Translations under genes and position numbers: made by a program
The notes under the pieces: model-generated
Seen by the model: the letters and a program-made list of their open reading frames with translations, nothing else
Told to the model about the DNA's origin: nothing
The model's database searches: none
DNA from: Symbiodinium microadriaticum
Lineage: Eukaryota; Sar; Dinophyceae; Suessiales; Symbiodiniaceae
DNA length: 64,000 bases
Direction of reading: 5' to 3'
NCBI GenBank assembly: GCA_001939145.1
Contig: LSRX01000705.1
Location: 256,152 to 320,151 of the forward strand
Part shown: positions 40,430 through 50,385 of the stretch, piece by piece
Layout: every line of letters begins with the position of its first letter
How positions within the stretch are numbered: position 1 is the first letter of the stretch

Positions 40430-41045
40430 TTTGCCGTAAAGGGATCTACAAGGGTCTAGGGCTTATAGGGGATTATAGGGCTTCGGGAGTAGATCCCTTG
40501 GGGGTCAAGGGTTGAGGGTCTGGGGTCCTTAAGGACGAAAAGAACCCTAAAAGGGTCCAGGGTTCAAAGGCCATATAGGGATTCATAGTATAAAGGTATA
40601 GGGCCCCTACTCATAAGGGTCATTTGGTCCCCAAGGAAGGGGGTTCCTGTAAAGTACCCTCTAGTACATAGGGTCCCGAATTAGGGGATCTACTTTCTAG
40701 ATCCTTGCGGGGGCCTGGGCTACAGGGATTTATGGGCGTCCTTTATGAAGGGCTTGGGGGGTTAGGGTTTTTGGGTCGAGGGTTCAGGGTTGAGGGTTGA
40801 GGCTGTAGGGGTCTAGGGTTGAGGGTTTAGGGTTCAAGGCTTAGGGCTAGGGCTTAGGGGGGTACGGTTACTTTAAGGATTCCTTTAAGGGTTCCAACAA
40901 GGATTCTGGACCAAGGATAAGGTTTCCACAAAAGGGTTCCTTTAGCAGATCTTCGAGGCACTTTTGAGGGCTTTAGGGTTTAAGGCTCCAGGGTTTAGGG
41001 GTTTAGGGAGGGGTTTGGGATTTTAGGGTTTAGGGTTGAGGGTTT
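40430..41045 (+). repeat. Degenerate TTTAGGG/GGGTCTAGGG field
   Basis: Loose repeats of GGGTTTAGGG, GGGCTTAGGG and AAGGGTTCC types. 40930-41040 repeats the segment at 39710-39790 (GGTTCCTTTRGCAGATCTTC followed by CTTTTGAGG and CTTTAGGG). Confidence 0.7.
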
Positions 41046-41171
41046 AATTTCGCCCTAAAGAGTGCCGAAAAGGCCTGCAAAAGCGAACACGCCCGATCAA
41101 ACCCTACATGACAAGTTCCCCAAAAAAGAAAACCGAGCAGGCGCTGTTCAAAGTCAGGAGGTCCTTATCTA

Positions 41172-41270
41172 GGACATTTTCAGGTGGGTAGTTACCGTTA
41201 TGGGAGCCTTATAGAGGGTCTATATACCTTATAGAGGCCGTATAGAAGCGCTATATACCCTAAGCTCGCC
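41172..41270 (+). repeat. Dispersed repeat, family I copy 1
   Basis: CTAGGACATTTTCAGGTGGG to AAGCGCTATATACCCTAA, about 97 bp, repeated in direct orientation at 43614-43712 with few changes. It contains internal TATAGARG...TATATACC direct repeats. Confidence 0.85.
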
Positions 41271-41482
41271 ACCTGTAGTTTTCTTTAACCCCCTAAACCC
41301 TAAACTCTAAACCCTAAAAAACCCCTAAACTCCCCACCTGTAGTTTCCTTTAACCCCCTAAACCCTAAACTCTAAACCCTAAAAAACCCCTAAACTCCCC
41401 ACCTGTAGTTTCCTTTAACCCCCTAAACCCTAACCTCTAAATCCTAACAAACCCTAAACTCCCCACTTGTAGTTTCCTATGT
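41271..41482 (-). repeat. Tandem repeat, unit 65 bp, with CCCTAAA units
   Basis: CTCCCCACCTGTAGTTTCCT recurs at 41271, 41336, 41401 and 41465, separated by CCCTAAACTCTAAACCC runs. A further single unit lies at 43779-43800. Confidence 0.9.
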
Positions 41483-42118
41483 ATAACCATCTATTAGGGT
41501 GTGATCTGGGCTCTTCGGTGAGGCCGGGAAGTCTCCATCGATCGAACATCTGGGGTAGGGTTTGGGGTTGAGGGTATAGGGTCTACTGTTTGGGCACATA
41601 AACCCTCAGTTCAGGGCTTAGGGCCTTTGGGTTTAGGGTCTAGGGTTGAGGGTTTGGGGTTTAGGGCTTAGGGTTTAGGGCTTTCAGGGATTAGGGGCTT
41701 AGGGCTCTAAGGGTTGAAGGGCCTAGGGCTAGGGCTTTAAGAGTTTAGGGCTTAGGGTTAAGATTCTAGAGTTGAGGGTTTGGGGTTTAGGGCTTCGGGT
41801 TGAGGGTTTAGGATTCGGGGGTTAGGATTTAGGGTTTAAGGCTGAGGGTTCAGGGTTTAGGGGTTTAGGGTTGAGGGTTTAGGGGAAGCAGTCCCTTACA
41901 ACTGGGCTCTTGTTTTTTGGAGTTTGTTTTGACTTACCATAGTGAGGAACTCATATATTCATCTATGATGGTAACTTAACTGAGCCTAAACGCTGAACCT
42001 TTAAAAGCACAAGCAGCAACCGCAGGCCATCATCCGTCTGGTGCCGGTCTCGGCGTATTTTCTCGCTGCAGATGGATTACATAGGCAAGTCGAAAGATAG
42101 ACAAGGAAAGAAGCCTAT
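41483..42118. other. TTTAGGG-rich sequence
   Basis: A degenerate forward run from about 41555 to 41885 (TTTAGGGCTTAGGG, TTGAGGG variants). No coding block seen. Confidence 0.6.
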
Positions 42119-42123
42119 CATAC

Positions 42124-42155
<32 letters not shown>

Positions 42156-42199
42156 GTATGTATATATATATACATATATATATATACATATATATATAC

Positions 42200-42230
<31 letters not shown>

Positions 42231-42250
42231 CATGCATGCATGCATGTATA

Positions 42251-42348
<98 letters not shown>

Positions 42349-42356
42349 CATGCCCA
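42119..42356. repeat. (TATG/CATA) microsatellite complex
   Basis: Blocks of CATA, TA, TATG, CATG, TATGTG and TATATG repeats, nearly 240 bp. Long open frames in all registers are artefacts. Confidence 0.98.
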
Positions 42357-42689
42357 CATGTGTACAGTACATGTCCAGATTTGCTTATACGTCAACTGTC
42401 GCAACATGATACATGGCTGAGGGTTTGGGCGCTGCCGCACCAAATTCTAAGGTGCCCGTTTGAGAACAAAAGAGATGCTGCCCCGATCAGCCTTAAGTGT
42501 AAACCCCGTAGTTCAGCCAACCCGTACTAAACCCTAACCATAAACGCTCCGCTACACCCTAGACTCTAAACTCTCAACCCTGAACCCTAAGCCCAAAGAA
42601 GCACACCTAAATTCTAGCCCTCAGGCTCAATAGCCCAGAAGCCATATATACTATGGTCTTTGGGCCCAAAAGCCTTAGAAAAGGTGTCC

Positions 42690-43181
42690 TTAGAGCCTCA
42701 CCGCCGTCGTCCGACTGCATCTTCTGCTGGTGTTCCCACATGTGCTCGTGGCGAGTCAACAAAGCAACCTTGCTTGTGTGGTGAGGATGACCAGGATGTA
42801 GCTGTCGTGTTTGCGGCCCAAATCTGTTGCATAGACCCAGCAGGCCTTCCGCATCGGAATTCAGGGATGCCAGCGTCCCAGCTTCGGCACCGACTGCCAG
42901 ACTGCCACGGCCCCGCCGCCGCCGCCGCTGGACCTGCGGAGAAGCCAGAACGTGCAGCCAGGAAGGCGGGGGCTTTCGCTGCAGCTGATTGCACCGCTAG
43001 CCGTTCTCCTATCCAGGCTCTAGGCTATCGATTCAGCTGGCCGCATGATGTGGCTAGCATGGTGCAAGTAGCCTGCAGCGCATCTTCTTCGCGTCTACCG
43101 ACTTCGTCGGTCCATGGGTTCGCCCATTTCATGCCATCCGATCGTTGCGGTGCACGGCATGTATCACCGCCGCCTAGCTAG
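42690..43181 (+). other. GC-rich open stretch, coding status unclear
   Basis: About 490 bp open on the plus strand and partly on the minus strand, markedly GC-richer than its surroundings, with a GCC run at 42911-42932. The translation (e.g. CGEDDQDVAVVFAAQICC) has no recognisable domain. It might contain exons; which strand is unclear. Confidence 0.3.
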
Positions 43182-43240
43182 CGGTGATCGGGCGGTACGA
43201 AACCCGCTTTCGCTGATACGATCGGCCGAACCTCCTTACT

Positions 43241-43336
43241 TGATGTTCTTCTGGTTGGCTCTTAGGAATTTAACTTTTTGGGCTTCTATATGGACTATAG
43301 TAAGGAGACTAAAAGTTTAACTTTTTGGAGGGGTTC
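43241..43336 (+). repeat. Dispersed repeat, family J copy 2
   Basis: Direct copy of 37978-38075: GTTCTTCTGGTTGGCTCTTA ... CTTCTATATGGACTA ... AAAGTTTAACTTTTTGGAG. Confidence 0.8.
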
Positions 43337-43613
43337 AGAAGTCAGCCAAGCTTATCGGGAAACAGCAGTGGCGCAGGGTGATCTACAAACGAAATTCATG
43401 ATAGCTCCCCTGCTGCTCTTCCTCCTCGTTTCATGGCCACGTACGTAATCTTCAAAACCCTAAACCCGCCACCTTAAACCCTATGAGCCCCAAACCTATA
43501 AACCCGGACCCGAAACCCTAAACCCCTAAACCCAGAACTCCGGACCCAAAACCCTAAACCCAAAACCCGGACCCAAGACCCTAAACCCCTCTAGAACCCG
43601 GGAATGTTGTCCG

Positions 43614-43712
43614 TGTCTAGGACATTTTCAGGTGGGTAGTAACCGTTATAGGAGCCTTATAGAAGTTCTATATACCTTACAGAGGCCTTATAGAAGCGTT
43701 ATATACCCTAAA
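43614..43712 (+). repeat. Dispersed repeat, family I copy 2
   Basis: Direct copy of 41172-41270 (CTAGGACATTTTCAGGTGGG at the start). Confidence 0.85.
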
Positions 43713-43804
43713 TCCTAAACCAACCCTGAACCCTAAACCCTAAATCCTAAACCCTAAACCCTAAATATGCTAAACTCCCCACCAGTAGTTTCCTTGAACC
43801 CTGA

Positions 43805-43912
43805 GGTTTCAAAAGGTAGGGTGAAGGTAGCTGGGATATTCCCAAATAGTAGTCCTTATATAAGGGATCCTTGATCCTACCTGCCTTCATCCCACCTTTT
43901 GAGGCCTCCGCA
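43805..43912. repeat. Fold-back element around TCAAAAGGTAGG
   Basis: TTTCAAAAGGTAGGGTGAAG against CTTCATCCCACCTTTTGAGG; core CCCAAATAGTAGTCCTTATA. A related half-element (CCCACCTACCTTCATCCTAC) lies near 48960-48995. Confidence 0.7.
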
Positions 43913-43918
43913 CCGGTA

Positions 43919-44028
43919 CCCTGAGGGTCCATGTTCTCAAACAGCATATACACTGGCCCCAAGGTACTTATATAGGGACTACTTTAAGGCCAAAGTATAT
44001 CTGTTTGGCTACATGGACCCTTAGGGGT
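43919..44028. repeat. Fold-back element, family G copy 2 (inverted)
   Basis: Reverse complement of the copy at 36716-36834, including the asymmetric core (AAGTACCTTGGGGCC side now on the left). Termini ACCCTGAGGGTCCATG and ACATGGACCCTTAGGGGTA. Confidence 0.8.
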
Positions 44029-44234
44029 AGTTTCCTTTAACCCTGAGGTTTCCTTCTTCAGCCTCAGCAAGGTCGACGGCCCCCTGTCCCCCGGCCTCGG
44101 AACAAAAGCCCGGGGGGTTTAGGGCCGTTTTTAAGGTTCAGTGGTTAGGGTTTAAGGTTTAGGCTGTTTTGGGTTTAGGGTTTAGGGTTTAGGGTTCAGG
44201 GGTTTGGATTTAAGGTTTAGAGTTTTTTTGGGTT

Positions 44235-44363
44235 TAGGGTTTAGGGTTCAGGGGCTTTGTAGCTTAGTAGCTGAATGGCTGCACTTTAAACTTTTTGGGA
44301 TCATATAACCCCCCATAAAACTGAAAGTGTGCACTTTTTTGGCTTATGAACTCAGCAACTAAG
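44235..44363 (+). repeat. TTTAGGG run plus fold-back, family C copy 2
   Basis: Shares an extended left side GGGTTCAGGGGCTTTGTAG with copy 3, then CTTAGTAGCTGAATGGCTGC, a loop with AAAACTGAAAGTGTG, and the terminus CTCAGCAACTAAG. The shared TTTAGGG part suggests it belongs to the element. Confidence 0.75.
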
Positions 44364-44519
44364 GTACGTAGCGCAGGATCGAGGCCTTTATTTGGAGTTG
44401 AGGTTTGGGTTTTGTTTGTGGCATTCACTGTCGAAGTGGGCCTTTAGGGGGGGGGCTGGGGGCTTGGGCAGAGGCTGTCGAGCGTCTTGGTTTTACTCAT
44501 TTGGGAGGGGAACCCACGA

Positions 44520-45118
44520 AAGCTCAAAGCCCTAGAGCCTGAACCCTCAACCCCAAACTCTAAACCCCTAAACCCTAAACCCTTGACCTTTAAACCCTAA
44601 ACCCTTAAACCCTAAGGCCATGAACCCTTAAACCCTAACCTCTTGAAGCCCTAGGCCCTTCAACCCTGAGAGCCCTAAGCCCCTAAAGCTTGAACATGTC
44701 GGGGGCAGCTCCCATCTGATAGTACCCTAGGGTTGATGGGGTTTAGGGGTTTAGGGTTTAGGGTTCAGGGTTCAGGGTCTAGGGTTAGGGGTTTAGGGTT
44801 TCGGATTTAGGCGTTTAGGGGTTTAGGGTTTAGGGTTTAGGGGTTTAGGGTTTAGGGTTTAGGGTTCGATGATATAAATCCTGCATGATCCTAAGGACCC
44901 TAAACTATGGGAATTATGGTAGATTCGTTATTACGGGTAGTGCAGGATTTGTATTATCAACCGTAGGTGGCATGAGGGAGACCCCCTTAAAAGAGGAGCC
45001 TCCTGAAGGTCCCCTAGTCCCAACTCCTAAACCCTAAACCCCTAAACCCTAAACCCTAAACCCTAAACCCCTAAACCTCTAAACCCTAAACCCCTAAACC
45101 ACTAAACAGTCCCTAAGG
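44520..45118. repeat. CCCTAAA and TTTAGGG runs with family A copy 2 between
   Basis: Reverse run 44525-44690, forward run 44735-44870, the family A element 44872-44966, then reverse run 45027-45110. Both orientations within 600 bp rule out a simple chromosome end. Confidence 0.85.
44872..44966. repeat. Fold-back element, family A copy 2 (reverse orientation)
   Basis: TTCGATGATATAAATCCTGC to GCAGGATTTGTATTATCAACCG; interior CTATGGGAATTATGG is the reverse of that in copies 1, 6 and 7. It directly follows a TTTAGGG run. Confidence 0.85.
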
Positions 45119-45224
45119 GTTCGCCAAGGGTCCCCCTAATCCTAACTCCTAAGCATTAAAAACCTGAGCCTTTATTAGCCGAGAAGCAAACTGTGTCTTC
45201 ATCCCAAAGAGGGGTACGATGAGG

Positions 45225-45470
45225 GTCTCTTTCAGGGTTCCCTTTGAGGATACTTTATGGCTTTCAGGGCTCCTTCAAAGGGTACCTCAAGGGTACTTTA
45301 CGGCTTTAAGGATTGCTTTGGGGGTGACTTTTGGATTCCTTTTTTGAGGGTACTATAAGGGTTTTGGGTTCCTTTAAGGGTTCCGTTAAGGGTACTTTAA
45401 GATTTTAAGGGTTGCGTTAAGAGTACCTTAAGGGTTCCTTTTGAGGATACCGTGAGGGTTTAGGGTTTGA
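45225..45470 (+). repeat. Degenerate tandem GGGTTCCTTTGAGG / GGGTACTTTA repeats
   Basis: About ten loosely alternating units of AAGGGTTCCTTT and GAGGGTACTTTARGG types, spacing 20-30 bp. No relation to the TTTAGGG unit is obvious. Confidence 0.7.
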
Positions 45471-45807
45471 GGTATTGGAAGTACATTTCTAGTGAATGCA
45501 TGGTTTCTGTGGTAGGATTTGCTATTATGATTTGGGCAAGTATCCCCATATAACACGACTAAACACGAAACCCAGGGCTCGAGCCATTTCAAAGATCTAC
45601 CCTGATTGTGCGACATCATGTGTGCTGCTCGGTCCACAAACGGGTAACAATAAGCCACCGGGCTCTTGCAACACCACGCCAACCCCCCCATCGTCATCCA
45701 GCCGCAGCTGGGAACCAAACAGCTGTCGGCGACCAGCAGTGCTGCAGGAGCAGCAGCCCTAAACCCCTAAACACTAAACCCTAAACCCCTAAACCCTAAA
45801 CCCTAAG

Positions 45808-45993
45808 TTCCGGGCATACATTTGCATGTGCCCTGTGGTGCTCCGACAGGATCCGGTGGAGGTGCTCCCGGGTCGAGTGCTGTCGGCGAACTTGGGACAC
45901 TTTGGGATCTGCCCAAAAAGGCGTTCTGGATCCACTGCGAAGGGCAGCCCTCGCTTTGAGAAAAGAGTTTTGAATATGTTGGACACACCCTAA
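45808..45993 (+). other. Coding-like island between telomere-type runs
   Basis: Open on both strands between two CCCTAAA motifs. Plus-strand frames read PVVLRQDPVEVLPGRVLSAN or, shifted, LGTLWDLPKKAFWIHCEGQ; the minus strand reads IFKTLFSKRGLPFAVDPERL. All are protein-like, so strand and frame cannot be decided. Probably a gene fragment. Confidence 0.35.
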
Positions 45994-46017
45994 GCCCTAA
46001 ACCCCTGAAGAACTGGA

Positions 46018-46222
46018 ATCACTTACTGGCGCATTTCGCCGCATTGGCTGGCCGGAGCACTGGGGCTTTGATACACACAACAAGGGTCGATCTGGCTTCG
46101 TGAGTCCTCCGGGTTGCTGCGTCGCTTCGAGTGCGAAGCTTACACAATGAACTGGCACAAGGGCACCGTGAGCCCCCGAGAAAGCAACGAGCCAAAGCCA
46201 GCCTATAGAGTAGGTACCTGTT
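46018..46222 (+). other. Coding-like island
   Basis: One frame reads LTGAFRRIGWPEHWGFDTHN, another RRFECEAYTMNWHKGTVSPR. A frame change near 46110 would join them. GC-rich island ending just before a family B element. Family unknown. Confidence 0.35.
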
Positions 46223-46237
46223 TTGCCGTTCAGTAAA

Positions 46238-46351
46238 CCCAAAGAGCCCAATACACTTCAATTAAGGAATATACCCTAAATTATGGGGGCTTTAATTAAT
46301 ATTATGATTTAAGGTATATATTCCTTAGTAAAGGGGTATTGGGCTCTCTGG
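46238..46351. repeat. Fold-back element, family B copy 2
   Basis: CCCAAAGAGCCCAATACACT and AGGGGTATTGGGCTCTCTGG termini; inner AAGGAATATACCCTAAAT / TTAAGGTATATATTCCTTA. Confidence 0.85.
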
Positions 46352-47993
46352 GAATCCTTCCCATACTAGTGTCCACCGAAAAAGTCCAAAGGATACACTT
46401 ACCAATATTCAACAGGAGCTCTACATACACTCAGCAAACCCCTTCCTCATTTGGAGAAGGTATGTATTGAGCATCCCTCATTTTGTTCCGTAATTGCAGA
46501 GATTTTCAGTCTCTGGATGGTGCAGGGATAGTTACGCGGATCCCCAGCAACGTAGTATCAAAAGGGATCTTTTATGTAGGGGGTTTTGGATAGTTTTAAA
46601 AGGAAGCTGATGTTAAGACCACAAATAAGGAAAACGGTCCCGCTGCTGCCCACTGGGAAACCTTGTCAAGGGACCCTAGCTACCTAGACCCCCCTCACTG
46701 TCTGATGTCCTTGATATAAGCACGCCTAGAAGGGACACGGACCCAAAACAACACTTCAAAAGGTATGCAGAAGTGAAGAAGGCTGGAAGGGACTTGGGAA
46801 TTGCAGGGTTCGGAGTTAAACCCTAGACCCTAAACCATTTTGGGGTTTACGGCTTGTTTTGGACCCTAAACCCTCAACCCTAAGTCTGGCGTTTTGGGTT
46901 GATGTAGAGTGGATGTCGGGTCCGGGGCTGTAAGTAAGGTTTTCTGGTGGAGGCTTCGGATTCAGGCCGGAGACGTATTGGGTTTAGGGTTTAGGGTTTG
47001 AGGATTTAGGGTTTAGGAGTTTAGGGTTTAGGGCTTAGGAGTTTAGGGTTTAGGGTTTAGGGCTGTTGAACTATATAAAGCAGTAGGATTTGGATCCAGG
47101 CTGCAGGGTGCTGTATGGGGTTGAGGGTCTAAGTCTATGGCGCAGCATGGCATGCGATTCTTGGCCCTGGATTGCCTGGTGAGAATCAGAGAGGGTGTGT
47201 TGCGACAAGCCTCCATAGCATCTCGTTACTGGCATTTTTCCAGCCAATCGGGCGAGTTCTTGAGATGCAATAATGGTCTACCCTGCATTTTGGTGGTTGC
47301 AACTTGGGCTATATGGGTTCAAATTATCTTGGAGGTCCGGAGGTGAGGGGTTTAGGGTTTAGGGTTTTTGCTGTAGGGGTGGGGGATGCAGATTGTTCTC
47401 AAAAGCTTAGCCACATCTACTATAGGACCTAGTGAGCGCATGAAATCGGTTCAAGGTTTAGGGCCGTCAGGGTGTAGGGGGACGAAAGGGTTTGGGCTCC
47501 TGTCATATTTAGCCTAGACTGTAGTTACTGTAGTCCCGAAGTCGAGTAATCTAGGGGCCCCAATAGGGTTCTGGGCTCCTGTATCGTAGAGCTACAATAA
47601 GGAACCGCCCGGAAGAACAATATTGCCGGTTGCTTGCGCCTCTATCTTATGCACAACCATCCTAACCCCCAGAACCCAACCCTAAACCCCTAAACCCGAA
47701 AACCCTAAACCCTAAACCCTTCTAGCACATCTTTTGATGGCTAATGTCGGGGTGAGGCTTCCTGGGCTTCTGCTGGCTTCAAGTCGACTCTTTAGGGTTT
47801 AGGGGTTTAGGGGTTCAGGGTTTGCGGTTTAGGGTTCAGGGTTTAGGGGTTTGGGGTTCAGGGTTTAGGGTTCAGGGTTTGGGGTTTAGGGTTTAGGGTT
47901 TAGGGGTTTGGGTTTGGGGTTTAGGGTTTTAGGGTTTTAGGGTTTAGGGTTTAGTCGTCAATTATCAGAGTAGCCGGCCCTCAGATCAGTACA
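46352..47993. other. Mosaic sequence, no gene called
   Basis: TTTAGGG runs at 46978-47070 and 47790-47960, a CCCTAAA run at 47640-47725, and unique stretches. One plus-strand frame at 47137-47346 is protein-like in part (LDCLVRIREGVLRQASIASR) but not convincing. Nothing else seen. Confidence 0.4.
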
Positions 47994-48096
47994 TGGGCGG
48001 TTCTCTAAATCAGGGTCCTTTTTGCGGGTCCTGTTTTATATAAGGGTACTACTATTTTGGGGACCTAAAAGGGGACCCTAATTTGGAGAACTGCGC
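47994..48096. repeat. Fold-back element, family F copy 2
   Basis: GGGCGGTTCTCTAAATCAGG faces GGGACCCTAATTTGGAGAAC; the inner pair GGTCC...GGGACC is kept. Confidence 0.8.
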
Positions 48097-48469
48097 ACAT
48101 CAAAGCCATTTTGGACAGGATGGCTCAGCAAGACATTTGTGTCAGACCCCGACCTATGAACCCGACCCTGACTTACAACCACTGCAACCTAGTCATTCAT
48201 GGGTGCTTAGCCCGACCCCTAGAAAAGCGATCTCCGGGATCCTACAAGAAACGTATAATCACACGCGTTTAAGGTCAGCCCAAGCTGAACCCTGGTATAA
48301 ACTGCCTTCTACTTTGCATGTTCGTCCTGCAGACTCTCACACTTGTATTTATTCATGATTAAATCTCGGTGCTCTTGCATCCCGAACTCTACATAAACAC
48401 CTCCAATGCCTTCCAGACATGGGGGAGGGAGGCTTGCTTAGCGCTTAGGTAAGCCTTCTTTTGGCCCCC

Positions 48470-48557
48470 ATGGCGCTTCTCCAGCGCTCGACCAGAGCTC
48501 TGCGCGCTTTCTCCACCTCCGGGGTGCTGCGCAGGGGCTTCGCCAACGGGTGCCTTG
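48470..48557 (+). CDS. Candidate first exon with mitochondrial presequence
   Basis: ATG at 48470 opens MALLQRSTRALRAFSTSGVL, then RRGFANG: Arg- and Ser-rich, no acidic residue, amphipathic, a textbook mitochondrial targeting peptide. After about 28 codons the frame runs into GGGGGGCGGAGGG and a TTTAGGG run, so it ends by an intron or an insertion. It could be exon 1 of the thioesterase gene that follows on the same strand (ACOT13-type enzymes are often mitochondrial), but at least one exon between them was not found and phases could not be checked. Confidence 0.45.
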
Positions 48558-48570
48558 GGGGGGCGGAGGG

Positions 48571-48685
48571 TTTAGGGTTTAGGGTTCAGGGGTTTTGTAG
48601 CTTAGTAGCTGAATAGCTGCGCTTTAAACTCTTCGATAAAACTGAAAGTGTACACTTCTTTTGGCTTGTGAACTCAGCAACTAAG
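48571..48685 (+). repeat. TTTAGGG run plus fold-back, family C copy 3
   Basis: TTTAGGGTTTAGGGTTCAGGGG then TTTTGTAG, CTTAGTAGCTGAATAGCTGC and a final CTCAGCAACTAAG. The composite is flanked by TTGGGGGGGCGGAGGG (48555-48570) and TTGGGGGGCGGGGCC (48686-48700), an imperfect direct repeat that looks like a target duplication. Confidence 0.7.
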
Positions 48686-48754
48686 TTGGGGGGCGGGGCC
48701 GGGCCCTGTGGGATCAGTTTCTTGGGTTCTTGCCTGTGAGTGGTTCAGGGTTAG

Positions 48755-48845
48755 AGGGCTTACCCTAAACCCTAAACCCTAAACCCCTAAACCCTAAATC
48801 CCTAAACCCCTAAACCCCTAAACCTCTAAACCCTAAACCTTCAAG
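48755..48845 (-). repeat. CCCTAAA run
   Basis: About eleven CCCTAAA / CCCCTAAA units. Similar runs lie at 48880-48920 and 49240-49360. Confidence 0.9.
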
Positions 48846-49353
48846 GCAATCGGTGGGATGAAGCTAGGTAGGATTACATACCTTCAACCCTAAACCTAAA
48901 CCCCTAAACCCTAAACCGTGGCCCTTAGATTCGATAGGGACTCTGACTTATTTGAGTACCCCACCTACCTTCATCCTACCCTTGGAGCCAATTGAACAAA
49001 ATATTCACTGTTTCGGGCTCCTTATCAGCATGATTTCCTAGCAGTTCCTCCAGCAAGAAGGTTCTTGCGAACCCTAATACACCTGCGCTGAGCCATGCCT
49101 CCTGTTTGCATCATCTTCAGGATACCTGTATAGTTTAGGCAATACTCCCAAAAAGCCGTTTTCGACCTTTGCTTTTTGAGAGAAAAAACTAAAGGCTCTA
49201 TATAGACTCAGAGGTGTATAATTATCTTCCTTGATTGAAGGGTAAGCCCTAAACCCTAAGCCCCTAAACCCTAAACCTTAAACCCCTAAACCCTAAACCC
49301 CTAAACCCTAAACCCTAAACCCCTAAACCCTAAACCACCTAAACCCCTAAACC

Positions 49354-49463
49354 CTGAAGGGTCTTTTCCGTGTCGGAGAGGTACATCCAAAGAGCCGCTG
49401 CAGAGGGCAGCCAGTCTCTGCTTGGCCCCTTTCAAAGCGGCCTGGATGCGTTTTTGCTTCCGG
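49354..49463 (-). other. Coding-like island, strand uncertain
   Basis: The minus strand reads KQKRIQAALKGAKQRLAALC then SGSLDVPLRHGKDPSG; a plus-strand frame is also open (SKEPLQRAASLCLAPFKAAW). Flanked by telomere-type runs on both sides. Could be an exon of an unidentified gene. Confidence 0.3.
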
Positions 49464-49712
49464 GTTTAGGGTTCGGGATCTGAGGGTGTTCGGTTTAGGG
49501 TCGCGGGGGCTTTAGAGCTAAGGGTTTAGGATTTGAGGGCTTTCGGTTTAGGGTCGCGGGGGTTTGGAGTTAAGGGTTCAGGATTTGAGGGTTTTCGGTT
49601 TAGGGTCGTGGCGGTTTGGAGTTAAGGGTTTAATTAGGATTAACCCTAAACCCTAAACCCTTTAGGTTTTCGGTTGAGGGTCTGGGGGCGTTTAGAGTTA
49701 AGGGTTTAGGGG
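49461..49712 (+). repeat. Tandem repeat, unit about 60 bp
   Basis: Three to four copies of TTCGGTTTAGGGTCGCGGGG followed by GTTTGGAGTTAAGGGTT and AGGATTTGAGGG. A short CCCTAAA patch interrupts near 49636-49660. Confidence 0.8.
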
Positions 49713-49770
49713 TTCGACATGCTCTGGGACCCCAGAGACCCTGGCAAAGGAATCCCAGGCAAGGTGCCGG

Positions 49771-50000
49771 ACCCAGAGAGCCCAATACCCCTTAATTATG
49801 CCTTAATTAGTTAACTTAGTAGCTGAATGGCTCCACTTTAGACTTTTTGGGATAATAAACCCCCTATAAAACTGAAAGTGTACACTTTTCTTGCTTATGA
49901 ACTCAGCAACTAAGTTAAGGAACATACACCTTAAATCCTAATACTAAGGCCCGTGAAATTATAGGTATATTCCTTAATTAAGGTGTATTGGGCTCTTGGG
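49771..50000. repeat. Fold-back element, family B copy 3, split by family C
   Basis: AGAGAGCCCAATACCCCTTA at the left and TTAAGGTGTATTGGGCTCTT at the right. The left arm is interrupted at 49811-49918 by a complete family C element. Confidence 0.9.
49815..49914. repeat. Fold-back element, family C copy 1, with TTAA duplication
   Basis: Exactly 100 bp, from CTTAGTAGCTGAATGG to GAACTCAGCAACTAAG, flanked on both sides by TTAA (49811-49814 and 49915-49918). TTAA target duplication is the hallmark of piggyBac-type transposition. This copy lacks the TTTAGGG side seen in copies 2 and 3. Confidence 0.85.
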
Positions 50001-50189
50001 GGATGCCTTCCTGAATGGAGGGAGATGCTACATTACGCCCTTAACTAGGGAACATGCCTGAAACTACAACGGGCTCCATCTTGCGATTGATGGTATCTCC
50101 CTGAGTGGACTTACTGAGCGGGATCAGGCTAAGACATGTTTGCTTCTTCCCAACAACAGCACTATAAGTTACCAAGAAGACGTCAAAAT

Positions 50190-50242
<53 letters not shown>

Positions 50243-50312
50243 GCTACGACGACAACGACGACAACATGTGACTGCTACTCCTTCCTTCCTTCCTTCCTTC
50301 CTTCCTTCCCGA
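50190..50312. repeat. (CTA)n and (CTTC)n microsatellites
   Basis: About 17 CTA units, a short GACAAC patch, then about 7 CTTC units. Confidence 0.98.
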
Positions 50313-50385
50313 TCGCGCAGATCTGTCGATGTCCCGCTAGCCCTTTTCCGACCTTCCTCTCGTCCTCCGGCCATCTCTGAGGACC

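Noticed and set aside
42030-42530. Several frames of 80-150 codons around a microsatellite
   Set aside because: Entirely due to TATG/CATA repeats without stops in any register.
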